DNA of 64,000 nt from Balaenoptera acutorostrata (Eukaryota; Chordata; Mammalia; Artiodactyla; Balaenopteridae): the NCBI RefSeq assembly GCF_949987535.1, contig NW_026646025.1, positions 3,286,001-3,350,000 of the forward strand. Direction: 5' to 3'. This document shows positions 55,741 through 64,000 of this stretch, one piece after another. The notes below the pieces were generated by a model. It saw nothing but the letters and a program-made list of their open reading frames with translations. It was not told the origin of the DNA and did not search any database. Numbering within the stretch: position 1 is the stretch's first letter; every line of letters starts with the position of its first letter. The translations under genes were made by a program, and so were the position numbers.

Positions 55741-57609
55741 TGTCATCACAATGCTCTATATAGTTTTTCATGACAATTCTAAATGACCACTTTAATCACT
55801 TTGCTTGCTGACCATTTTCATCACATTTTTTATTGTCATTACAATTCCCCATGACCCCTTTCTTCACAATGCTCCATGATGCCTGTCATCACAATGCTCA
55901 ATGGCTTTTGTTATTACAATGCTCCAGGACCAGATTCATCACATTACTCCATCTCCCTTGTCATCACGGTGCACAATGAAAAGTTTCATTACAATGCTCC
56001 ATGACACATGTCATCACAATGCTCCAGAATTCTTGTCCTCAAAATGTTCCATGACCATGTCATTACAATTCTCCATGGCCCTTGTCATCACAATGCTCCA
56101 GAATTCTTGTAATCACAATGTTCCATGACCGTGTCATCACAATGCTCCATGGCCCTTGTCATCATAATGCACGAGAATTCTTGTCATCACAATGTTCCAT
56201 GACCGTGTCATCACAATGCTCCATGGCCCTTGTCATCATAATGCACCAGAATTCTTGTCATGACAATGTTCCATGACCGGGTAATCACAATGCTCCATAA
56301 TTCTTGTCATGACAATGTTCCATGACCGTGTCATCACAATGCTCCAGAATTCTTGTCATCACAATGTTCCATGACCGTGTCATCAAAATGCTCCAAGGCC
56401 CTTGTCATCACAATGCTCCAGAATTCTTGTCATCACAATGTTCCATGACCGTGTCATCACAATGCTCCATAATTCTTCTCATCACAATGTACCATGACCG
56501 TGTCATCACAATGCTCCATGTCCCTTGTCATCACAATGCTCCAGAATTCTTGTCATCACAATGTTCCATGACCGTGTCATCACAATGCTCCATGGCCTTT
56601 GTCATCACAATGCTCCAGAATTCTTGTCATCATAATGTTCCATGACCGTGTCATCACAATGCTCCATAATACTTGTCATCACAATCTTCCATGACCGTGT
56701 CATCACAATGCTCCAGAATTCTTGTAATCACAATGTTCCATGACCGTGTCATCACAATACTCCATGGCCCTTGTCATCACAATGCTCCAGAATTCTTGTC
56801 ATCACAATGTTCCAAGACCGTGTCATCACAATGCTCCATAATTCTTGTCATCACAATGTTCCATGACCGTGTCATCACAATGCTCCATGGCCTTTGTCAT
56901 CACAATGCTCCAGAATTCTTGTCATCATAATGTTCCATGACCGTGTCATCACAATGCTCCATGGCCCTTGTCATCACAATGCTCCAGATTGCTTGTCATC
57001 ACAAAGTTCTGTGACCGTGTCATCACAAAGCTCCATGGCCCTGGTCATCACAATGCTCCAGATTGCTTGTCATAACAATGTTCCATGACCGTGTCATCAC
57101 AATGCTCCATGGCCCTTGTCATCACAATGCTCCAGAATTCTTGTCATCACAATGTTCCATGACCGTGTCATCACAATGCTCCATAATTCTTGTCATCACA
57201 ATGTTCCATGACCGTGTCATCACAATGCTCCATGGCCCTTGTCATCACAATGCTCCAGAATTCTTGTTATCACAATGTTCCATGACCGTGTCATCACAAT
57301 GCTCCATGGCCCTTGTCATCACAATGCTCCAGAATTCTTGTCATCACAATGTTCCATGATCGTGTCATCACAATGCTCCTTGGCCCTTGTCATCACAATG
57401 CTCCAGAATTCTTTTCATCACAATGTTTCATGACCGTGTCATCATAATGCTCCATGGCCCTTGTCATCATAATGCTCCAGAATTTTTGTCATCACAATGT
57501 TCCATGACCGTGTCATCACAATGCTCCATAATTCTTGTCATCACAATGTTCCATGACCGTGTCATCACAATGCTACATGACCCTGGTCTTCACAGTTCTC
57601 CATGACCTT
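55741..57609. repeat. HOR unit 46 (1,869 bp), alpha-prime anchor 55741-56008
   Basis: Same length as unit 40. Private CTTGTCCTCAAAATG near 56035 and TCATCAAAATGCTCCAAGG near 56381. Palindrome pair at 56255-56266 and 56304-56315. Confidence 0.93.
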
Positions 57610-58347
57610 TGTCATCACAATGCTCTATATAGTTTTTCATGACAATTCTAAGTGACCACTTTAATCACTTTGCTTGCTGACCATTTTCATCACATTTCTC
57701 TATTGTCATTACAATTTCCCATGACCCCTTTCTTCACAATGCTCCATGATGCCTGTCATCACAATGCTCAATGGCTTTTGTTATCACAATGATCCAGGAC
57801 CAGTTTCATCACAATACTCCATCCCCCTTGTCATCACGGTGCACAATGAAAAGTTTCATTACAATGCTCCATGACACATGTCATCACAATGCTCCAGAAT
57901 TCTTGTCATCACAAAGTTCCATGACCATATCATCACAATTCTCCATGGCCCTTGTCATCACAATGCTCCAGAATTCTTGTCATCACAATGTTCCATGACC
58001 GTGTCATCACAATGCTCCATGGCCCTTGTCATCACAATGCTCCAGAATTCTTGTCTTCACAATGTTCCATGACCGTGTCATCACAATGCTCCATGGCCCT
58101 TGTCATCACAATGCTCCAGAATACTTGTCATCACAATGTTCCATGACCGTGTCATCACAATTCTCCATGGCCCTTGTCATCACAATGCTCCAGAATTCTT
58201 GTCATCACAATGTTCCATGACCGTGTCATCACAATGCTCCATGGCCCTTGTCATCACAATGCTCCATAATTCTTGTCATCACAATGTTCCATGACCGTGT
58301 CATCACAATGCTACATGAACCTGGTCTTCACAGTTCTCCATGACCTT
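57610..58347. repeat. HOR unit 47 (738 bp), zeta anchor 57610-57878
   Basis: Anchor matches units 41 and 44, but after about 57935 the tract departs from the three-copy module and instead resembles the trimers of 2260-2550 and 17630-17920. Confidence 0.92.
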
Positions 58348-59182
58348 TGTCATCACAATGCTCTAGATAGTTTTTCATGACAATTCTAAGTGACCACTTT
58401 AATCACTTTGCTTGCTGACCATTTTCATCACATTTCTCTATTGTCATTACAATTCCCCATGACCCCTTTCTTCACAATGCTCCATGATGCCTGTCATCAC
58501 AATGCTCAATGGCTTTTGATATTACAATGCTCCAGGACCAGTTTCATCACATTACTCCATCTCCCTTGTCATCACGGTGCACAATGAAAAGTTTCATTAC
58601 AATGCTCCGTGACACATGTCATCACAATGCTCCATGGCCCTTGTCATCACAATGCTCCAGAATACTTTCATCACAATGTTCCATGACCGTGTCATCACAA
58701 TGTTCCATGGCCCTTGTCATAACAATGCTCCAGAATTCTTGTCATCACAATGTTCCATGACCGTGTCATCACAATGCTCCATGGCCCTGGTCATCACAAT
58801 GCTCCAGATTGCTTGTCATCAAAAAGTTCCATGACCGTTTCATCAAATGCACCATGGCCCTTGTCATCACAATGCTCCAGAATTCTTGTCATCACAATGT
58901 TCCATGACCGTGTCATCACAATGCTCCATGGCCCTTGTCATCACAATGCTCCAGAATTTTTGTCATCACAATGTTCCATGATCGTGTCATCACAATGCTC
59001 CATGGCCCTTGTCATCACAATGCTCGAGAATTCTTGTCCTCACAATATTCCATGACCTTTTCATCACAAAGCTCCATGGCCCTTGTCATCACAATGCTCC
59101 AGAATTCTTGTCATCACAATGATTCATGACCGTGTCATCACAAAGCTATATGACCCTGGTCATCACAGTTCTCTATGACCTT
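58348..59182. repeat. HOR unit 48 (835 bp), epsilon anchor 58348-58616
   Basis: Irregular unit. B monomer at about 58659-58669 lost one base (AGAATACTTTCATC) and another monomer near 58845 lost one (TTTCATCAAATGC). Ends with CTATATGACCCTGG and CCCTATATAG, as before beta anchors. Confidence 0.9.
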
Positions 59183-59450
59183 TATCATCACAATGCCCTA
59201 TATAGATTTTCATGACAATTCTAAATGACCACTTTAATCACTTTGCTTGCTGTCCATTTTCATCACATTTCTCTATTGTCATTACAATTCCCCATGACAC
59301 CTTTCTTCACAATGCTCCATGATACCTGTCATCACAATGCTCAATGGCTTTTGTTATCACAATGCTCCATAATTCGTTTCATCACAATGTTCCATGACCG
59401 TTTCATCACAATGCTACATGACCCTGGTCATCACAGTTCTCCATGACCTT
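59183..59450. repeat. HOR unit 49 (268 bp), truncated anchor 59183-59376
   Basis: Beta-like anchor monomers 1-7, then a chimeric eighth monomer: TTATCACAATGCTCC joined to ATAATTCG. Anchor monomers 9-11 are absent. Three further monomers lead straight into the next anchor, making this the shortest anchor-to-anchor interval in the window. Confidence 0.92.
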
Positions 59451-60089
59451 TGCCATCACAATGCTCTATATAGTTTTTGATGACAATTTTAAATGACCAC
59501 TTTAATCACTTTGCTTGCTGACCATTTTCATCACATTTCTCTATTGTCATTACAATTTCCCATGACCCCTTTCTTCACAATGCTCCATGATGCCTGTCAT
59601 CACAATGCTCAATGGCTTTTGTTATCAAAATGCTCCAGGAACAGTTTCTTCACAATACTCCATCCCCCTTGTCATCACGGTGCACAATGAAACTTCTCAT
59701 TACAATGCTGCATGACACTTGTCATCACAATGCTCCATGGCCCTTGTCTTCACAATGCTCCAGAATTCTTGTCATCACCATGTTCCATGACCATGTCATC
59801 ACAATGCTCCATGGCCCTTGTCATTACAATGCTCCAGAATTCTTGTCATCACAATGTTCCATGACCGTTTCATCACAATGCTCCATGGCCCTTGTCATCA
59901 CAATGCTCCAGAATTCTTGTCATCACAATGTTCCATGACCGTGTCATCACAAAGTTCCATAATTCTTGTCATCACAATGTTCCATGACCGTGTCATCACA
60001 ATGCTCCATAATTCTTGTCATCACAATGTTCCATGACCGTGTCATCACAATGCTACATGACCCTGGTCATCACAGTTCTCCATGACCTT
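59451..60089. repeat. HOR unit 50 (639 bp), gamma-type anchor 59451-59719
   Basis: Gamma anchor with private TTTTTGATGACAATTTTAAATG and CAGTTTCTTCACAATACTCC changes and GCTGCATGACACTT at its end. Confidence 0.91.
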
Positions 60090-60457
60090 TGTCATCACAA
60101 TGCTCTATATAGTTTTTCATGACAATTCTAAATGACCACTTTAATCACTTTGCTTGCTGACCATTTTCATCACATTTCTCTATTGTCATTACAATTCCCC
60201 ATGACCCATTTCTTCACAATGCTCCATGATGCCTGTCATCACAATGCTCAATGGCTTTTGTTATTACAATGCTCCAGGACCAGTTTCATCACATTATTCC
60301 ATCTCCCTTGTCATCACGGTGCACAATGAAAAGTTTCATTACAATGCTCCATGACATATGTCATCACAATGATCCAGAATTCTTGTCATCACAATGTTCC
60401 ATGACCGTGTCATCACAAAGCTATATGACCCTGGTCATCACAGTTCTCCATGACCTT
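60090..60457. repeat. HOR unit 51 (368 bp), epsilon/beta-1 anchor 60090-60358
   Basis: Same 15-monomer length as units 2, 16 and 21, but with TTATTACAATG and CATGACCCATTTC in the anchor and AATGATCCAGAATTC after it. Confidence 0.92.
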
Positions 60458-61070
60458 TATCATCACAATGCCCTATATAGATTTTCATGACAATTCTAAA
60501 TGACCACTTTAATCACTTTGCTTGCTGTCCGTTTTCATCACATTTCACTATTGTCATTACAATTCCCCATGACACCTTTCTTCACAATGCACCATGATGC
60601 CTGTCATCACAATGCTCAATGGCTTTTGTTATCACAATGCTCCAGAATTCTTGTCATCAAAATGTTCCATGACCATGTCATCACAATGCTACATGGCCCT
60701 TGTCATCACAATGCTCCAGAATTCTTGTCATCACAATGTTCCATGACCGTGTCATCACAATGCTCCATGGCCCTTGTCATCACAATGCTCCAGAATTCTT
60801 CTCATCACAATGTTCCATGACCGTGTCATCACAATGCTCCATGGCCCTTGTCATCATAATACACCAGAATTCTTGTCATCACAATGTTCCATGACCGTGT
60901 CATCACAATGCACCATGGCCCTTGTCATCACAATGCTCCAGAATTCTTGTCATCACAATGTTCCATGACCGTGTCATCACAATGCACCATAATTCTTGTC
61001 ATCACAATGTTCCATGACCGTGTCATCACAATGCTACATGACCCTGGTCATCACAGTTCTCCATGACATT
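60458..61070. repeat. HOR unit 52 (613 bp), truncated beta-2 anchor 60458-60651
   Basis: Anchor monomers 1-7 are beta-2. Monomer 8 begins like an anchor (TGTTATCACAATGCTCCAG) and ends like the B monomer that normally follows the anchor. The unit is 100 bp shorter than 713, exactly four 25-bp monomers: monomers 8-12 have collapsed into one chimera. Confidence 0.94.
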
Positions 61071-62964
61071 TGTCATCACAATGCTCTATATAGTTTTTCA
61101 TGACAATTCTAAATGACCACTTTAATCACTTTGCTTGCTGACCATTTTCATCACATTTCTTTATTGTCATTACAATTCCCCATGACCCCTTTCTTCACAA
61201 TGCTCCATGATGCCTGTCATCACAATGCTCAATGGCTTTTGTTATTACAATGCTCCAGGACCAGATTCATCACATTACTCCATCTCCCTTGTCATCACGG
61301 TGCACAATGAAAAGTTTCATTACAATGCTCCATGACACATGTCATCACAATGCTCCAGAATTCTTGTCATCAAAATGTTCCATGACCATGTCATCACAAT
61401 TCTCCATGGCCCTTGTCATCACAATGCTCCAGAATTCTTGTCATCACAATGTTCCATGACCGTGTCATCACAATGCTCCATGGCCCTTGTCATCATAATG
61501 CACCAGAATTCTTGTCATGACAATGTTCCATGACCGGGTAATCACAATGCTCCATAATTCTTGTCATGACAATGTTCCATGACCGTGTCATCACAATGCT
61601 CCAGAATTCTTGTCATCACAATGTTCCATGACCGTGTCATCACAATGCTCCATGGCCCTTGTCATCACAATGCTCCAGAATTCTTGTCATCACAATGTTC
61701 CATGACCGTGTCATCACAATGCTCCATAATTCTTCTCATCACAATGTACCATGACCGTGTCATCACAATGCTCCATGTCCCTTGTCATCACAATGCTCCA
61801 GAATTCTTGTCATCACAATGTTCCATGACCGTGTCATCACAATGCTCCATAATACTTGTCATCACAATCTTCCATGACCGTGTCATCACAATGCTCCAGA
61901 ATTCTTGTAATCACAATGTTCCATGACCGTGTCATCACAATACTCCATGGCCCTTGTCATCACAATGCTCCAGAATTCTTGTCATCACAATGTTCCAAGA
62001 CCGTGTCATCACAATGCTCCATAATTCTTGTCATCACAATGTTCCATGACCGTGTCATCACAATGCTCCATGGCCTTTGTCATCACAATGCTCCAGAATT
62101 CTTGTCATCACAATGTTCCATGACCGTGTCATCACAATGCTCCATAATACTTGTCATCACAATCTTCCATGACCGTGTCATCACAATGCTCCAGAATTCT
62201 TGTAATCACAATGTTCCATGACCGTGTCATCACAATACTCCATGGCCCTTGTCATCACAATGCTCCAGAATTCTTGTCATCACAATGTTCCAAGACCGTG
62301 TCATCACAATGCTCCATAATTCTTGTCATCACAATGTTCCATGACCGTGTCATCACAATGCTCCATGGCCTTTGTCATCACAATGCTCCAGAATTCTTGT
62401 CATCACAATGTTCCATGACCGTGTCATCACAATGCTCCATGGCCCTTGTCATCACAATGCTCCAGATTGCTTGTCATCACAAAGTTCCGTGACCGTGTCA
62501 TCACAAAGCTCCATGGCCCTGGTCATGACAATGCTCCAGATTGCTTGTCATCACAAAGTTCCATGACCGTGTCATCACAATGCACCATGGCCCTTGTCAT
62601 CACAATGCTCCAGAATTCTTGTCATCACAATGTTCCATGACCGTGTCATCACAATGCTCCATGGCCCTTTTCATCACAATGCTCCAGAATTCTTGTCATC
62701 ACAATGTTCCATGACCGTGTCATCACAATGCTCCATGGCCCTTGTCATCACAATGCTCCAGATTGCTTGTCATCACAAAGTTCCATGACCGTGTCATCAC
62801 AATGCACCATGGCCCTTGTCATCACAATGCTCCAGAATTCTTGTCATCACAATGTTCCATGACCGTGTCATCACAATGCACCATAATTCTTGTCATCACA
62901 ATGTTCCATGACCGTGTCATCACAATGCTACATGACCCTGGTCATCACAGTTCTCCATGACATT
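61071..62964. repeat. HOR unit 53 (1,894 bp), alpha anchor 61071-61339
   Basis: Relative of unit 6 (offset 55,421) with an added 295-bp tandem duplication of 12 monomers, seen as the period between about 61856 and 62151. Palindrome pair at 61512-61523 and 61561-61572. Confidence 0.93.
61856..62450. repeat. 295-bp tandem duplication inside unit 53
   Basis: Variants CAATCTTCCATG, TTGTAATCACAATG and CAATACTCCATGG occur in the same order twice, 295 bp apart (12 monomers). Related units 6 and 10 have the series once. Confidence 0.9.
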
Positions 62965-63825
62965 TGTCATCACAATGCTCTATATAGTTTTTCATGACAA
63001 TTCTAAATGACCACTTTAATCACTTTGCTTGCTGACCATTTTCATCACATTTCTTTATTGTCATTACAATTCCCCATGACCCCTTTCTTCACAATGCTCC
63101 ATGATGCCTGTCATCACAATGCTCAATGGCTTTTGTTATTACAATGCTCCAGGACCAGATTCATCACATTACTCCATCTCCCTTGTCATCACGGTGCACA
63201 ATGAAAAGTTTCATTACAATGCTCCATGACACATATCATCACAATGCTCCAGAATTCTTGTCATCAAAATGTTCCATGACCATGTCATCACAATTCTCCA
63301 TGGCCCTTGTCATCACAATGCTCCAGAATTCTTGTCATCACAATGTTCCATGACCCTGTCATCACAATGCTCCATGGCCCTTGTCATCATAATGCACCAG
63401 AATTCTTGTCATCACAATGTTCCATGACCGTGTCATCACAATGCTCCATGGCCCTTGTCATCATAATGCACCAGAATTCTTGTCATCACAATGTTCCATG
63501 ACCGTGTCATCACAATGCACCATGGCCCTTGTCATCACAATGCTCCAGTATTCTTGTCATCACAATGTTCCATGACCATGTCATCACAATGCTCCATGGC
63601 CCTTGTCATCACAATGCTCCAGTATTCTTGTCATCACAATGTTCCATGACCATGTCATCACAATGCTCCATGGCCCTTGTCATCACAATGCTCCAGAATT
63701 CTTGTCATCACAATGTTCCATGACCGTGTCATCACAATGCTCCATAATTCTTGTCATCACAATGTTCCATGACCGTATCATCACAATGCTACATGACCCT
63801 GGCCATCACAGTTCTCCATGACGTT
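62965..63825. repeat. HOR unit 54 (861 bp), alpha anchor 62965-63233
   Basis: Relative of unit 7 at offset 55,716, with the same ACACATATCATC edge and CTCCAGTATTCT trimers. Confidence 0.93.
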
Positions 63826-64000
63826 TGTCATCACAATGCTCTATGTAGTTTTTCATGACAATTCTAAATGACCACTTTAATCACTTTGCTTGCTGACCGT
63901 TTTCATCACATTTCTCTATTGTCATTACAATTTCCCATGAACCTTTTCTTCACAATGCTCCATGATGCCTGTCATCACAATGCTCAATGGCTTTTGTTAT
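63826..64000. repeat. Partial HOR unit 55, gamma anchor cut by window end
   Basis: GCTCTATGTAG start and GACCGTTTTCATC identify the same gamma anchor as units 4, 8 and 26. The window ends inside the eighth anchor monomer. Confidence 0.93.

Larger units (their letters stand above)
42060..57935. repeat. ~5-5.9-kb module, three tandem copies
   Basis: Copies at about 42060-47420, 47421-52413 and 52414-57935. Copy-to-copy offsets are 5,361 then 5,067 then 4,993 (copies 1-2) and 4,993 then 5,779 then 5,853 (copies 2-3), because copy 2 lacks 294 bp and one 74-bp trimer relative to copy 1, and copy 3 has 786 bp more than copy 2 in the same variable zone. Confidence 0.91.
1..64000. repeat. Satellite array of ~25-bp monomers, whole window
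   Basis: Every line of the window can be cut into 24-25-bp monomers starting at TGTCATCAC or a diverged form of it. Three main tails alternate: A (ATGGCCCT, contains an NcoI site CCATGG), B (AGAATTCT, contains an EcoRI site GAATTC) and C (ATGACCG, one base shorter). A+B+C is 74 bp. By hand count the trimer consensus is 46% GC, with 23 C against 11 G on this strand and one CpG. Orientation never switches. No unique sequence interrupts the array, so it continues past both window ends. Function unknown; satellites of this type commonly form constitutive heterochromatin. Confidence 0.97.
61071..64000. repeat. Dispersed copy of the 5.65-8.28-kb segment
   Basis: Offset is 55,421 at 61113/5692 and 55,716 from 62446/6730 onward; the 295-bp change is the local tandem duplication in unit 53. 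The order of alpha, alpha and gamma anchors is preserved. Confidence 0.88.

Noticed and set aside
4..63821. Hundreds of overlapping + strand open frames of 60-179 codons with near-identical peptides rich in His, Ser and Cys
   Set aside because: They follow from the repeat. Neighbouring frames start 74 bp apart, 74 is not a multiple of 3, and each frame ends at the TGA of a C monomer (CCATGACC), giving the constant 64-codon length. They overlap one another in shifted frames, and many start at ATG triplets inside CACAATG or CCATGG. The minus strand lacks long frames because every monomer there contains TGATGA.
1..64000. CRISPR array
   Set aside because: Repeats are directly adjacent and the 'spacers' are themselves repeat monomers; there are no unique spacers, leader or cas genes.
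1..64000. CENP-B box or similar centromere motif
   Set aside because: The closest strings (TTCCATGACCGGGT, TTCGATGACCGTG) do not match the known spacing TTCG-N4-A-N2-CGGG. Absence does not exclude a centromere, since many lack the box.
1..64000. Telomeric repeat
   Set aside because: No TTAGGG-, TTTAGGG- or TTAGG-type tracts seen.
1..64000. tRNA, rRNA or other structured RNA genes
   Set aside because: No tRNA-like or rRNA-like stretch was seen. Apart from short palindromes the monomer has no long self-complementarity.
1..64000. SOX-type sites (ACAATG occurs in almost every monomer)
   Set aside because: The preceding base is C in CACAATG, which does not fit the usual WWCAAW core well, and the motif is simply part of the repeat consensus.

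Overview
The whole 64-kb window is satellite DNA. I see no gene, RNA gene, transposon or unique sequence anywhere in it. It is a head-to-tail array of a ~25-bp monomer, always in the same orientation. No prokaryotic gene structure is visible. The scale, the layered higher-order repeats and the CpG-poor consensus point to a eukaryotic heterochromatic block (centromeric, pericentromeric, subtelomeric or sex-chromosomal). The lineage cannot be read from the sequence. Low CpG with CG-to-CA/TG variants fits a DNA-methylating genome such as a vertebrate or a plant, but that is inference.

The organisation has several levels. (1) Monomers share the 5' part TGTCATCACAATG and differ in the tail: A ends CTCCATGGCCCT (25 bp), B ends CTCCAGAATTCT (25 bp), C ends TTCCATGACCG (24 bp). 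(2) A-B-C makes a 74-bp trimer. A variant tail, CTCCATAATTCT (B'), sits mostly as C-B'-C and adds 49-bp steps. (3) A 269-bp 'anchor' of eleven strongly diverged monomers (one only 19 bp) recurs 55 times: 52 complete copies, two internally truncated and one cut by the window end. Anchor plus trimer tract forms the higher-order unit. The commonest unit is 713 bp (29 monomers); others are 368, 639, 787, 861, 1,868 bp and so on, many differing by 74 bp or by 74/49-bp combinations. (4) Groups of units are duplicated at kilobase scale: a 4,379-bp pair (3.5-12.2 kb), a 5,900-bp tandem pair (13.2-25.1 kb), a 2,976-bp period (29.8-36.9 kb) and a three-copy ~5-5.9-kb module (42.1-57.9 kb). Shorter pieces are reused far apart (3.4-4.9 kb at 27.4-28.8 kb; 5.7-8.3 kb at 61.1-64.0 kb; 12.3-16.8 kb at 36.4-40.8 kb).

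Layout: 1-1,149 trimer tract; 1,150-13,219 mixed units with the 4.38-kb pair; 13,220-25,064 the 5.9-kb pair; 25,065-29,820 mixed units; 29,821-36,879 the 2,976-bp array; 36,437-40,800 a partial third relative of the 5.9-kb module; 41.5-42.1 kb anchor-less junctions; 42.1-57.9 kb the three-copy module; 57.9-61.1 kb the most irregular part, with two truncated anchors; 61.1-64.0 kb a repeat of the 5.7-8.3-kb arrangement.

The many 60-180-codon open frames on the + strand are a by-product of the repeat: 74 is not a multiple of 3, so the frame rotates with each trimer and each frame meets the TGA of a C monomer every 222 bp. I annotate none as coding. The interest lies in the array's architecture and its record of unequal exchange. 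The longest near-identical duplications could also be assembly effects. All subtype names (alpha to zeta) and monomer letters are my own labels.
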